Below, piece by piece: positions 54,916 to 63,437 of a DNA stretch of 64,000 nt; the first letter of the stretch is position 1; every line of letters starts with the position of its first letter. Origin of the DNA: Paenibacillus glacialis (GTDB lineage Bacteria > Bacillota > Bacilli > Paenibacillales > Paenibacillaceae). The translations under genes and the position numbers were made by a program. The notes below the pieces were generated by a model, which saw only the letters and a program-made list of their open reading frames with translations, had not been told where the DNA came from and made no database searches. Location of the stretch: NCBI RefSeq assembly GCF_001637205.1, contig NZ_LVJH01000007.1, positions 493,248 to 557,247 on the forward strand, given 5' to 3'.

Positions 54916-56343
54916 ATGAAAGTATTGTTTGCAGCAGCAGAATCCACACCTTTTATTAAAACAGGTGGACTGGCTGACGTGATAGGCGCTCTTCCAAAAG
55001 AACTTTTCAGCAGTGGAGTAGATGTACGAGTGATTCTCCCTAAGTATCGTGGCATAGCTCAACAATATAGAGATGCGATGACACATATAGGTGAAGTGTA
55101 CGTACATTTAGGCTGGAGACGCCAATATTGTGGGATTGAAAGAATCATACATGAAGGAATTCCTATTTACTTTATCGATAATGAATATTATTTCGGACGT
55201 GACAACGTTTACGGATATATGGATGACGGAGAGCGGTTTTCATTCTTTAATAAGGCGGTATTACAAGTAATGCGTGAACTGGACTTCCAAGCCGACGTGT
55301 TGCACTGCCATGATTGGCATACAGCGATGATTCCACTGCTATTGGAAGCACATTATCGAGATGATCCTTTTTACGCTAATATGAATACGGTATTCACGAT
55401 ACATAATTTGTTATATCAAGGCATATTTCCGTATGACATGTTGAATGATCTCTTGGGGTTAGATAATCGTTATTACCTTGGTGTAGAATACTACGGCAAC
55501 GCTAGCTTCATGAAAGCTGGTATTCGTTACTCTGACCATGTCACGACGGTAAGTCCTACGTATGCCAAAGAAATTCAGACAGCGCATTATGGGTATGGAT
55601 TAGAGGGTCTATTAACATCCTTAGGGGACAAATTGAGTGGGATCATCAATGGCATTGACGCGACAAGTTATAATCCTGCTAATGATCCTTATATATATTC
55701 AAATTATGATACTAACCTAGACGAGAAGATCGAGAATAAAATAGCGTTACAAAAAGAACTTCACCTTCCTGTCGCCCCCAAAATCCCTCTTATTTCAATG
55801 GTCACCCGATTGGTGGATTCTAAGGGTCTGGATCTTCTCATTAGAACCTTAGATGAATTGCTGTATTATGATGAAGTTCAAGTAGTTATTCTGGGCACAG
55901 GTGACGCTTATTATGAACAATGGTTTAGAGAAGCAGCGAAACGTTATCCTAACAAGCTATCGGCTCAGATTATCTTTAGTGAGGGATTATCGCGCAAATG
56001 TTATGCAGCCAGTGACATCTTCCTTATGCCATCAAAATTTGAACCATGTGGGATCAGTCAGTTGTTGGCTTTACGTTATGGGAGCATTCCAGTCGTTCGT
56101 GAAACAGGTGGTTTAAATGATACGGTACATGCTTACAACGAGTTCACAGGAGAAGGGAATGGATTTACCTTCGGTGCCTTTAATGCACATGATATGATGC
56201 ATACCATTCGTCGTGCGGTATCCTTCTATCATCAGCCGGAACATTGGCGCCAAATCACGAACAATGCGTTTAGTGGTGACTATAGCTGGAACGTATCAGC
56301 GCGTGAGTATATCGATATTTATGAACGTGTTATTGGGGAGTAA
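54916..56343 (+). CDS. glgA: Glycogen synthase
   Basis: The 475-residue GT5 enzyme starts KVLFAAAESTPFIKTGGLAD (KTGGL binds ADP-glucose) and has HCHDWHTAMIP, TIHNLLYQGIF, and the acceptor-binding end MPSKFEPCGISQ and RYGSIPVVRETGGLNDTV. AAGGAG at 54901-54906 sets ATG 54916; the frame opens earlier at 54886. It follows glgB after 26 bases and elongates glycogen. Confidence 0.94.
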   Translation: MKVLFAAAESTPFIKTGGLADVIGALPKELFSSGVDVRVILPKYRGIAQQYRDAMTHIGEVYVHLGWRRQYCGIERIIHEGIPIYFIDNEYYFGRDNVYGYMDDGERFSFFNKAVLQVMRELDFQADVLHCHDWHTAMIPLLLEAHYRDDPFYANMNTVFTIHNLLYQGIFPYDMLNDLLGLDNRYYLGVEYYGNASFMKAGIRYSDHVTTVSPTYAKEIQTAHYGYGLEGLLTSLGDKLSGIINGIDATSYNPANDPYIYSNYDTNLDEKIENKIALQKELHLPVAPKIPLISMVTRLVDSKGLDLLIRTLDELLYYDEVQVVILGTGDAYYEQWFREAAKRYPNKLSAQIIFSEGLSRKCYAASDIFLMPSKFEPCGISQLLALRYGSIPVVRETGGLNDTVHAYNEFTGEGNGFTFGAFNAHDMMHTIRRAVSFYHQPEHWRQITNNAFSGDYSWNVSAREYIDIYERVIGE

Positions 56344-56380
56344 GTGAAGGTTCATGCTGGTGCATGCAATAGTGAGATTA

Positions 56381-56431
56381 AAAAAAGGTGTCCCAAAAGT
56401 CATTGATGAAATGACTAAGAACACCCTTTTT
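56381..56431 (+). terminator. Terminator after glgA, twin motif 2
   Basis: AAAAAAGGTGT pairs with ACACCCTTTTT, and AGTCATT pairs with AATGACT around GATGA. The blocks GTGTCCC and CATTGATGAAATG match the pdh terminator at 35709-35755. The M20 gene ends downstream on the other strand. Confidence 0.85.
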
Positions 56432-56490
56432 CTATGCACAAACTATATGAGGTTGAAAAATCTGCTCGATAGTATCATTCATTTCTTTGC

Positions 56491-57663
56491 TTATTGCTCA
56501 CGTTGCTCAAATTCAGCTTTAATATTTGCAAGAAGTTCAGGTTTGGTTATCACGTCATAAGCCGTGTTTGCCAAAGCTTTGGCAGCTAGAATCATGCCAT
56601 CTAAGGCAAGATCTTTCATAGCAAGATCGCGGAATTGTGGCGTATGAAGCCCGTGTCTTTCATCAATGACCTTAATATAAGGATGAATGGCTGGACAGCA
56701 TAAGGAGACATTACCTAGATCCATGGAGCCATGGTCATTACCGCTGCTAATTTCTTCTGGGCTTATGCCCAATTCAACAAGGTTGGAAGTAAACGTATCT
56801 GACAGATGCTCGTTCGTAATCATTTCATCATAGGATGTTTCATAATTTGAAATGTCTAATGTACAACCCGTCTGCATTGCAGCACCTTGTGCGATTTGTT
56901 TCACGCGTTCTGTTAGAATGTTCAATTCCTTACGAGTTGCTGCACGAACATAGAATTGAGCGGAAGCATAATCAGGAATAATGTTAGCAGCTTCGCCGCC
57001 ATGGTTAATAATACCGTGAATACGTACAGTGCTCTTTACTTGCTGACGGAAAGCATTAATACCATTAAAGGTTTGAATGATCGCATCAAGCGCATTGATT
57101 CCTTCATGAGGACTCGCTGCAGCGTGAGATGATTTACCATGAAATTCGAATTGGATAGCATCTATTGCAAGAGAGCGTCCTGATTTCTCGTATGCATAAA
57201 AGGGATGCGTCATGAGTGCCACGTCACAATCGTCAAAGAGACCGGCAGCAGCCATAGGAACCTTAGCACCACGCGTTTCTTCAGCTGGCGTACCAAATAC
57301 ACGGATGGTACCTCCAATCTCATCAATCACGGATTTCAGGCCGACCGCTGCTCCTAAACTCATCATACAGATGAGATGATGACCACAGGCATGTCCAAGA
57401 CCTTGAAGAGCGTCGTATTCACATAATAGTGCTATTGTAGGTCCAGATTTCTTAGAGGAATAGGTACCGATAAATGCCGTTTCAATACCCAACACAGGTG
57501 CTTCAACGGTGAAACCGTGATATGTAAGTTCTTCTTTCAAGCGAGCCGAGGCAAGAAATTCTTCATTTCCCAGTTCTGGATTAGCTCCGATATATAGTGA
57601 AATCTCTTTAAATCGTGTTGTAAATTGATCAATCGTGGAAGATATAGTATTTTTGCTACTCAT
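56491..57663 (-). CDS. M20-family amidohydrolase
   Basis: The 390-residue peptidase-like protein has the metal-binding CGHHLICMMSLGAAVGL, GTPAEETRGAK (catalytic Glu), GKSSHAAASPHEGINALDA and the dimerisation lid domain. This pattern fits the AbgB/HmrA-like acyl-amino-acid or peptide amidohydrolases. The substrate is unknown; a role in amide hydrolysis near the amino-acid transporter is possible but is only inferred from position. A GAGGAG precedes ATG 57663. Confidence 0.86.
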   Translation of the reverse strand: MSSKNTISSTIDQFTTRFKEISLYIGANPELGNEEFLASARLKEELTYHGFTVEAPVLGIETAFIGTYSSKKSGPTIALLCEYDALQGLGHACGHHLICMMSLGAAVGLKSVIDEIGGTIRVFGTPAEETRGAKVPMAAAGLFDDCDVALMTHPFYAYEKSGRSLAIDAIQFEFHGKSSHAAASPHEGINALDAIIQTFNGINAFRQQVKSTVRIHGIINHGGEAANIIPDYASAQFYVRAATRKELNILTERVKQIAQGAAMQTGCTLDISNYETSYDEMITNEHLSDTFTSNLVELGISPEEISSGNDHGSMDLGNVSLCCPAIHPYIKVIDERHGLHTPQFRDLAMKDLALDGMILAAKALANTAYDVITKPELLANIKAEFEQREQ

Positions 57664-57986
57664 ATAGGCAACTCCTCTGTATTTAATGAAATGAATGATT
57701 TATAACGCTTGATATATAGATTGAACTAAAGTTTGCGCTCACAAGTTCAATTATTTCTAAAGAGAATCATGAATATGAGGGTTCGTCTTTAGTTCAATCT
57801 ATATAGTATATCATGAATAAATTTTATCAGTCTATGCAATCGTTTTGTATAAATTTGTATGAAGATGAAGCGCTATTTATGAACTCCTAGTGAATACCAT
57901 TGCATAATAATACATATTGTCTTATGATGGTTCATGTTGTTAATCATAAAACAAACTAAAGTTTAAACGTAAGGGAGAAGAGGAAG
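57664..57986. other. Intergenic region with copy D of the palindromic repeat
   Basis: Divergent between the M20 gene and the ABC transporter genes. It contains the repeat at 57712-57806, and further on AACTAAAGTTTAAACG just before the next gene. No ORF was seen. Confidence 0.6.
57712..57806 (+). repeat. Interspersed palindromic repeat, copy D (expanded)
   Basis: The left arm TATATAGATTGAACT (57713-57727) is followed by the same core as at 29.8 kb (AAAGTTTGCGCTCAC) and AGTTCAAT (57744-57751). After a 39-base insert, AGTTCAATCTATATA (57791-57805) appears again and pairs with the left arm over 15 bases. It looks like a copy with a duplicated right arm. Confidence 0.7.
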
Positions 57987-59441
57987 TTGAAGAAAATAAC
58001 TCGTATCATCGTGTTCTTACTGAGTGCCGTTATCTTGCTAACAACGGGTTTAATACCGGCTAGCGCTCAAGAAGCTACAACGACTGTTAATAAGAAACTG
58101 ATTCTTGGCACAAGTGCCGAGTTTGCACCGTATGAATTTCACAAAAGAATTGATGGGAAAGACCAAATTGTTGGGTTCGATATATCTATTGCGAAGGAAA
58201 TTGCGAAAGATATGGGAGCCGAGTTAATCATAGAGGATATGGGATTTGATAGTCTTCTATCTGCGTTACAAAGTGGCAGGGTAGACATGGTCATCTCAGG
58301 AATGACACCGACAGAAGAACGTCGTCAAAGCATTGATTTCTCAGATAATTATTATATGGCTCGTCAGGTTATGATCGTCAGAGCAGAAGATAAAGACAAA
58401 TTTCTCACGATGAAAGATTTCGAGAATGAGAAGATTAGTGTGCAAAAGGGTTCCATTCAAGAAGAAATTGGACAGACCATCCAAGGAGCACAACTGACTG
58501 CTTTGGATAAAATTCCAGATGTTGTATTACAGCTTCAAACAAAACGTGTTAATGCCATTATTGTAGAAGATACCGTAGCTGAAGGATACATTGATTCAGA
58601 AACAGTCATTGCTGATGCAAGTCCAGCTGATTCTGAATCCTATGCAGCCATTGGTATTAAAAAGGGTAAAGTTGAGCTTCAGGCTGCTATTAATGACACA
58701 CTTGCTCGCTTGAAGAGCGAGGGTGCGATTGATCAAATGGTGAAAGATGCGAGTATATTAGCCGCGAAGGTAGAGTCTGGAAACATTTTGACCACCGCAT
58801 GGGAATACCGTAATTATTACATCAAAGGGATAGGTTTTACTCTTTTATTGTCTGCATTAGGTGTATTATTTGGTTTCATTATTGGTCTATTCATAGCTAT
58901 ATTACGTATGACGAACATTCGAATCGTGAAGTGGTTAGGCACTGCTTACGTCGAAGTGTTACGTGGTACACCAATGCTCGTACAGCTTATGATTATTCAT
59001 TATGGTGTTGCTTTAACGCTTGGCGTTAACTTCTCACCGCTACAGTCTGGTATCATTACGTTATCCATTAATAGTTCAGCTTATCTAGCTGAAATTTTTA
59101 GAGCGGGGATTCAAGGTGTAGATCGAGGACAGATGGAAGCTGCTCGTTCACTCGGAATGAACCGTATTACAGCGATGCGCCATATTGTCCTACCTCAAGC
59201 ATTTAAAGCTGTTCTGCCAGCTATTGGGAACGAATTTATTACGATCATCAAAGAATCATCGATCATTTCAGTTATTGGGATGGCAGATATTATGTATCAG
59301 GCAGGCGTTGTTAAGAACATCACTTATCAAGGACTTAGCCCATTCATTATTGCTGCGGCAATCTATTTTGTATTAACGTTTACGTTGTCTAAGTTACTGA
59401 ATGCGTTGGAAAGGAAGTTGAGTGCCAGTGATAACCGTTAA
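57987..59441 (+). CDS. Amino-acid ABC transporter, fused binding protein and permease
   Basis: The 484-residue protein has a signal sequence (residues 1-27), a periplasmic-type binding domain (about 35-265; [47 protein letters not shown]), then a permease domain with several helices and the EAA loop [16 protein letters not shown]. Such fusions occur in polar-amino-acid (glutamine or cystine type) uptake systems. TTG start with GGAGAAGAGG upstream. It overlaps the ATPase gene by 20 bases. Confidence 0.9.
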   Translation: MKKITRIIVFLLSAVILLTTGLIPASAQEATTTVNKKLILGTSAEFAPYEFHKRIDGKDQIVGFDISIAKEIAKDMGAELIIEDMGFDSLLSALQSGRVDMVISGMTPTEERRQSIDFSDNYYMARQVMIVRAEDKDKFLTMKDFENEKISVQKGSIQEEIGQTIQGAQLTALDKIPDVVLQLQTKRVNAIIVEDTVAEGYIDSETVIADASPADSESYAAIGIKKGKVELQAAINDTLARLKSEGAIDQMVKDASILAAKVESGNILTTAWEYRNYYIKGIGFTLLLSALGVLFGFIIGLFIAILRMTNIRIVKWLGTAYVEVLRGTPMLVQLMIIHYGVALTLGVNFSPLQSGIITLSINSSAYLAEIFRAGIQGVDRGQMEAARSLGMNRITAMRHIVLPQAFKAVLPAIGNEFITIIKESSIISVIGMADIMYQAGVVKNITYQGLSPFIIAAAIYFVLTFTLSKLLNALERKLSASDNR

Positions 59442-60150
59442 AGATCTGCATAAATCATATGGGAACATAGAAATTCTTAAAGGAATCGATTTGGACATTT
59501 CCAAGGGAGAAGTTGTCGTTGTAATAGGACCATCTGGATCGGGAAAGAGCACATTTCTTCGTTGTCTAAATCTACTTGAACAACCAACATCTGGAGAAAT
59601 ACGATTTGAAGGGCAGTCAATTACAGCTCCTAAGCATGACATCAACGCAACCCGAGAAAAAATGGGCATGGTGTTTCAGAACTTTAACCTATTTCCCCAT
59701 AAGACCGTTGGACAGAATATTATGATCGCACCACTTACGGTGAAGAAGCAGTCTGCATCAGAAGTGGAAGTCATTGCGAATAAGTTGCTGGACACCGTTG
59801 GATTATCCGATAAAAAAGATGTCTTCCCGAATCAATTGTCAGGAGGACAGAAACAGCGTATTGCGATTGCACGCGCACTTGCTATGCAACCTCACGTGAT
59901 GTTGTTTGATGAACCGACTTCGGCACTTGATCCTGAGATGGTAGGAGAGGTTCTTGAAGTCATGAAGAAGCTAGCTCATGAAGGCATGACGATGGTTATC
60001 GTTACCCACGAGATGGGATTTGCTCGCGAAGTTGGGGATCGGATTCTGTTCATGGACGAAGGCCGAATTATGGAACAGGGTACACCGGAAGAAGTGTTCA
60101 ATAATCCGAAGAATATTCGTACAAAAGAATTTCTAAGTAAAGTATTGTAA
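59422..60150 (+). CDS. Polar-amino-acid ABC transporter ATPase
   Basis: The 242-residue GlnQ-type ATPase has [69 protein letters not shown] and [11 protein letters not shown]. It starts at GTG 59422 inside the permease gene, with AAAGGAAG upstream. It powers the fused transporter encoded before it. GlnQ-like is clear, the amino acid is not. Confidence 0.92.
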   Translation: MPVITVKDLHKSYGNIEILKGIDLDISKGEVVVVIGPSGSGKSTFLRCLNLLEQPTSGEIRFEGQSITAPKHDINATREKMGMVFQNFNLFPHKTVGQNIMIAPLTVKKQSASEVEVIANKLLDTVGLSDKKDVFPNQLSGGQKQRIAIARALAMQPHVMLFDEPTSALDPEMVGEVLEVMKKLAHEGMTMVIVTHEMGFAREVGDRILFMDEGRIMEQGTPEEVFNNPKNIRTKEFLSKVL

Positions 60151-60170
60151 TAACTATTTTCGGATCAATA

Positions 60171-60222
60171 AAGACAGGCATGAAGATGACGAAAATGTCA
60201 TTAATATGTCTGTCTTTTTGTG
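60171..60222 (+). terminator. Terminator of the amino-acid transporter operon
   Basis: AAGACAGGCAT pairs with ATGTCTGTCTT (one G-U) and is followed by T. A nested stem TGACGAAAATGTCA lies in the loop. Confidence 0.85.
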
Positions 60223-60306
60223 TGAAAACAATAAGAAACTGATCTGTCAAAGGGTTATTGGCAATCTTTACATTTTAACTAGTTACAAAATTGTGATATA
60301 TTTGTT

Positions 60307-60457
60307 GAGCCGAAACTTTCAAGGGAAAGTGCGGGGGATGTAATTAGCGTGTATAAGAACATAAGTATCGTTCTTCTCACCTTGGGGTGAATCGCATGGA
60401 ACCATGTGCGTAGGGTTGACTCCCAATCCGAATCCGACAGCTAACTTCGCAGGCATT
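60307..60457 (+). ncRNA. c-di-AMP riboswitch (ydaO-yuaA type)
   Basis: About 150 bases directly upstream of the LysM-3D gene carry the conserved blocks of the ydaO family: GAGCCGAAACTTTC at the start, GGGGGATG, GGGGTGAATC, then a small hairpin (GCATGGAACCATGTGC), TAGGGTTGACTCCC and the 3' end CCGAATCCGACAGCTAAC followed by GCAGGC. This class binds c-di-AMP and usually switches genes off at high ligand. Its location before a wall-remodelling gene is the classical setting. No clear intrinsic terminator appears between it and the start codon (60480). Confidence 0.9.
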
Positions 60458-60479
60458 AATACGAGGAGGAACACAAACG

Positions 60480-61130
60480 ATGAATACGAAATTTAAAAAA
60501 ATTAAAATGATGGTAGCCGTAATGGGCGTTGCATTGGTCGTCCAAAGTACACCTATTCACGCAGATGCTGTTCATGTAACTAAAGAAGGAGATACCTTCT
60601 TCAAATTATCACAACAATACGGTGTGAGTCTTGATAAGTTGATCAAAGCCAATCCGAATACACAGGAAAATAACATCTATGCAGGAATTAATTTGACCAT
60701 TCCAACAGTGAAGAACACAGTATCTGCTGCATCTGTGAACTCAACAGAGTCTACTCTAAACGTTTCACCAGATCAAAAAGTGGTGGAAGCTTGGGGTAAA
60801 ACATTTAACTATAGTAAAACAGTACAGGTGAAAGCTACGGCGTACTCTGCTGCAGCAAGCGAGAATGGTAAGTGGGGTGCCGTTGATTATTTCGGTAACC
60901 CGCTTAAGCTGGGTACGATCGCTGTAGATCCTAAAGTTATTCCTATGGGTACGAAAGTATTGGTAACAGGGCATGATCATAATGGACTACCTAACGATGC
61001 CTTTGTTGCTACAGCAACGGACGCAGGTTCTGCCATAAAGGGCAATCGAATTGATATATTTATTCCAGGAAGCCAGAAGAGTGTTAGTTCATTCGGCTTT
61101 CAGCAAGTTAAATTGTTTATCATTAATTAG
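60480..61130 (+). CDS. Secreted LysM and 3D-domain wall protein
   Basis: The 216-residue protein has a signal peptide (MMVAVMGVALVVQSTPIHADA), one LysM domain (about 30-77; HVTKEGDTFFKLSQQYGVSL, IYAGINLTIP), a linker and a C-terminal 3D domain with three Asp motifs (TIAVDPKVIPMG; TATDAGSAIKG; NRIDIF). 3D domains in YabE/Rpf-like and MltA-like proteins act on peptidoglycan. GAGGAGG lies just before ATG 60480. It is controlled by the upstream c-di-AMP riboswitch, which ties wall turnover to osmotic/c-di-AMP signalling. Confidence 0.9.
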   Translation: MNTKFKKIKMMVAVMGVALVVQSTPIHADAVHVTKEGDTFFKLSQQYGVSLDKLIKANPNTQENNIYAGINLTIPTVKNTVSAASVNSTESTLNVSPDQKVVEAWGKTFNYSKTVQVKATAYSAAASENGKWGAVDYFGNPLKLGTIAVDPKVIPMGTKVLVTGHDHNGLPNDAFVATATDAGSAIKGNRIDIFIPGSQKSVSSFGFQQVKLFIIN

Positions 61131-61140
61131 ATTAAATAAG

Positions 61141-61185
61141 AATAGACCGAGAGCCAGTAATATCTGGTTCTCGGTCTATTTTTGA
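61141..61185 (+). terminator. Terminator after the LysM-3D gene
   Basis: AATAGACCGAGAGCCAG pairs with CTGGTTCTCGGTCTATT around TAATAT, followed by TTTTT. Stem of 17 pairs with one G-U. Confidence 0.95.
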
Positions 61186-61403
61186 TTTTCACCATTACTT
61201 CGATTGTATTGTATATTCATAAAGCTATCTATTGTTTCAATCTATGTCGGGTGACAAGAACATAATCCGATTGCCGACGAAGGCACAAATAATGATAATA
61301 TTCATGAGATCCTAAGGATCGACAGCCTCGCTACACTAACGAGCAGGATAACATAATCAAATACAACTATATAACTCCATTATATTTGGTATAATCTTCG
61401 GTT
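61186..61403. other. Noncoding stretch before the marR duplication
   Basis: No ORF recognised. A 13-base palindrome GATCCTAAGGATC is at 61308-61320. Confidence 0.4.
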
Positions 61404-61709
61404 GATGAGGATCAAACAGCTCTAACTAGATTTGGAATAAAAGAGAGATCGAGCCTATTGCAGTGGCCGAGGAGGAATACAGTTCCAGATATGAAGAAAG
61501 GCGGGGTGTTGATGTGTTATAACAATATGTTGACACAAAAGTAATTAGGAACCATACTATATATGAACAACAATAATAAAATAATAAATGACATTGACGC
61601 TATTCCCTCGCTTGTCTAATCCAAGCGGCAGATTGATCGCTATAACCTAGACCTAGACGCACAGGCTATACTCGTCGCATCTAGGCTAATGGCAGCGGGA
61701 GCCAAGCTT
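61404..61709 (+). repeat. Direct repeat copy 1 (marR 5' region)
   Basis: This 306-base stretch is a near-identical direct copy of 62602-62909. It starts at GATGAGGATCAAACAGC and ends at AAGCTT. Differences are scattered substitutions and a 2-base length change near the marR start. Confidence 0.93.
61563..61709 (+). pseudogene. Truncated, frozen copy of marR
   Basis: The frame starts at ATG 61563 (MNNNNKIINDIDAIPSLV) and meets TAA where the intact copy has a Gln-encoding region (SLVQSKRQ). Homology to marR stops at the AAGCTT at 61709, after about 50 codons. The downstream winged helix is missing, so the copy cannot act. It includes the promoter-like TTGACA (61530-61535). Confidence 0.85.
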
Positions 61710-61767
61710 CACTATGGACAGACGAATAGTTAATAACAATTTAATTGAGAAAAAGGAGGGATCCATC

Positions 61768-62430
61768 GTGAAAATAAGAGTGATAATTACAGGTGTTACG
61801 GGGATGGTTGGCGAGGGTGTATTACATGAATGCCTGCAGCATCCTGATGTGGAACACGTTTTAGTGATTAACCGCAAACCATGCGGCGTTTCACATCCCA
61901 AATTAACTGAAATCATCCACAAAGATTTTTTTGATTTATCTGCAATCAAGTCTCAATTAAGCAACTATAATGCATGCTACTTTTGCTTGGGTGTAAGCTC
62001 TGTTGGTTTGAAGGAGGAGGAGTACTCACGATTATCGTTTGATCTTACTGTGCATATGGCAGAAATGCTCGCAGGCTTGAACCCAGATATGGTGTTCTGC
62101 TATGTTTCCGGAATGGGGACGGATAGTACAGAGCTAGGAAAAAGGATGTGGGCAAGAGTGAAGGGCAAGACAGAAAATCACCTCATGCAGCTGCCTTTCA
62201 AAAAAGCATACATGTTTCGCCCTGCCTACATCAATCCAATAAAGGGATTAAAAAATACGCATAAATCTTATTATGCATTTATGTGGCTATTTCCTATTCT
62301 AAGAAGACTATTTCCAAACGTTACAGTGTCTTTAAAGGAACTTGGTATTGCAATGATTCATACTGTTACAAAAGGATATGATAAAGCTATTCTGGAGAGC
62401 AAGGATATCATTAAATTGTCTAAATCCTAA
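61768..62430 (+). CDS. Rossmann-fold NAD(P)-binding protein (SDR/NmrA-like)
   Basis: From GTG 61768, 8 bases after AAAGGAGGG, the protein is 220 residues. It has the glycine motif VIITGVTGMVGEGVLHECL, then VLVINRK and CYFCLGVSS, AEMLAGLNPDMVFCYVSG and the closing RPAYINPIKG. It is an atypical short SDR, similar to proteins annotated as NAD-dependent epimerase or NmrA-like. An upstream frame from 61714 is less likely. It is flanked by the two copies of the marR duplication. Substrate unknown. Confidence 0.75.
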   Translation: MKIRVIITGVTGMVGEGVLHECLQHPDVEHVLVINRKPCGVSHPKLTEIIHKDFFDLSAIKSQLSNYNACYFCLGVSSVGLKEEEYSRLSFDLTVHMAEMLAGLNPDMVFCYVSGMGTDSTELGKRMWARVKGKTENHLMQLPFKKAYMFRPAYINPIKGLKNTHKSYYAFMWLFPILRRLFPNVTVSLKELGIAMIHTVTKGYDKAILESKDIIKLSKS

Positions 62431-62506
62431 CCGGTACTTTTGGCTGATCTCATAATCTAATTCATCTGAGCTCAATAATACAGCTGATTTATCCGGGTAA
62501 TTATTC

Positions 62507-62690
62507 TCAATGTGTCGCTCTCCCCAGGCACAAAGCTGTTTGCTCCGCTTTGTTTAAAAGTGCTGCAGCAATATGCGTAAGCGAGCGACCATACTCCGTT
62601 AGATGAGGATCAAACAGCTCTAACTCGATTTGGAATAAAAGAGAGATCGAGCCTTTTGTAGTGACCGAGGAGGAATACAGTTCCAGATAT
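62507..62690 (-). pseudogene. Possible remnant of a HxlR-type regulator gene
   Basis: A minus-strand frame ending at 62507 reads FDPHLTEYGRSLTHIAAALL followed by NKAEQTALCLGRATH. The Y/HLTEYGRSL pattern resembles the end of HxlR-type winged-helix proteins (YSLTPLGRSL). The upstream half runs into the marR promoter region and has no sensible start, so it is a 5'-lost relic at best. Part of it lies inside the duplicated segment. Confidence 0.35.
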
Positions 62691-62909
62691 GAAGAAAGGC
62701 GGGGTGTTGATGTGTTATAAAAATGTGTTGACACAAAAGTAATTAGGAGCCATACTACATATATGAACAACAATAATAAAGTAACAAATGACATTGACGC
62801 TATTCCCTCGCTTGTACAATCCAAGCGGCAGATTGATCGCTATAACCTAGACATAGACGCACAGGCTATACTCGTCGCGTCTAGGCTAATGGCAGCGGGA
62901 GCCAAGCTT
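62602..62909 (+). repeat. Direct repeat copy 2 (with intact marR start)
   Basis: A 308-base match to 61404-61709 beginning GATGAGGATCAAACAGC and ending AAGCTT. This copy continues into the complete marR gene. Confidence 0.93.
62728..62756 (+). promoter_or_regulatory. Promoter-like boxes directly before marR
   Basis: TTGACA (62728-62733) and CATACT (62751-62756) are 17 bases apart. The -10 box is only 6 bases from ATG 62763, so a transcript would be nearly leaderless; otherwise TTAGGAG (62743-62749) is a distant ribosome site. The same boxes are present in copy 1 at 61530. Confidence 0.45.
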
Positions 62910-63329
62910 GGACATGCCTCGGAGATTCACTTCTCTAGATTCGGTTTATCAACAGGGCGATATCGTTTATTGGCAGATCTTGAAGATAACGAAGGAGAAG
63001 AGTTGCCTTCGCAATTAGCGGAGCATCTAGGCGTTACACGTGCTACAGTGACTGGTCTTATCGACATTCTTGAGCGAGATGGCCTAGTATCTCGGCGATC
63101 AAGCTCAGACGATGGCCGTCAGAGATCGGTCATTTTGACGGAAGAAGGGGCGAAGAAGCTCCGTCAAATGGCTCCTGAGCATTTCGCTCGGCTGGAAGCA
63201 ATGGTGGGCTTACTCAATATCGATGAGCGCAGCGTATTTCTCGACTTGCTAGGCCGAGTTACACAAGGCATCTCAGCACTTACGGGCGAACTAGGCTCGA
63301 AACCAAAGGGAAACATCAGTAATGAGTAG
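62763..63329 (+). CDS. MarR-family transcriptional regulator
   Basis: The 188-residue protein has a winged helix-turn-helix: LADLEDNEGEELPSQLAEHL, GVTRATVTGLIDILERDGL, then the wing with VSRRSSSDDGRQRSVILTEEG. An N-terminal extension of about 45 residues precedes the usual start of the fold, and the last 15 residues are basic. MarR proteins are dimeric repressors that respond to small ligands. A palindrome just downstream is a candidate site for its own binding, controlling the membrane protein operon. Confidence 0.88.
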   Translation: MNNNNKVTNDIDAIPSLVQSKRQIDRYNLDIDAQAILVASRLMAAGAKLGHASEIHFSRFGLSTGRYRLLADLEDNEGEELPSQLAEHLGVTRATVTGLIDILERDGLVSRRSSSDDGRQRSVILTEEGAKKLRQMAPEHFARLEAMVGLLNIDERSVFLDLLGRVTQGISALTGELGSKPKGNISNE

Positions 63330-63330
63330 A

Positions 63331-63357
63331 ATGGGCTAGTGAAGCTAGCCTATTTTT
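63331..63357 (+). terminator. Terminator after marR
   Basis: ATGGGCTAG (63331-63339) pairs with CTAGCCTAT (63345-63353, one G-U) around TGAAG, followed by TTTTT. Confidence 0.75.
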
Positions 63358-63363
63358 ACTCTT

Positions 63364-63387
63364 ATATAGTTAGGAACCTAATTATAT
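63364..63387 (+). promoter_or_regulatory. Palindromic MarR operator candidate
   Basis: TATAGTTAGG, AA, CCTAATTATA is an inverted repeat with 9 of 10 positions paired, 51 bases before the next gene. The half-site TTAGGA(A/G)CC recurs at the marR promoter (62743-62751) and in the duplicated copy. Confidence 0.55.
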
Positions 63388-63437
63388 CTCACTGAAAGCA
63401 ATCGTTGAACTATTTCAAAGAAGAAGGGAGCGACTAA

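Larger units (their letters stand above)
62431..62762. other. Intergenic region upstream of intact marR
   Basis: It contains the possible HxlR relic (minus strand), the second copy of the direct repeat from 62602, three spaced GTGTT repeats near 62704-62728, and a promoter-like TTGACA. Confidence 0.6.

Noticed and set aside
51570..56343. Glycogen genes as a complete operon
   Set aside because: glgC is divergent from glgB-glgA, and glgD and glgP are absent from the window.
61704..61709. AAGCTT at the duplication breakpoint as a sign of cloning or engineering
   Set aside because: Both copies keep the site naturally and no vector sequence is present; a recombination endpoint next to it is a simpler explanation.
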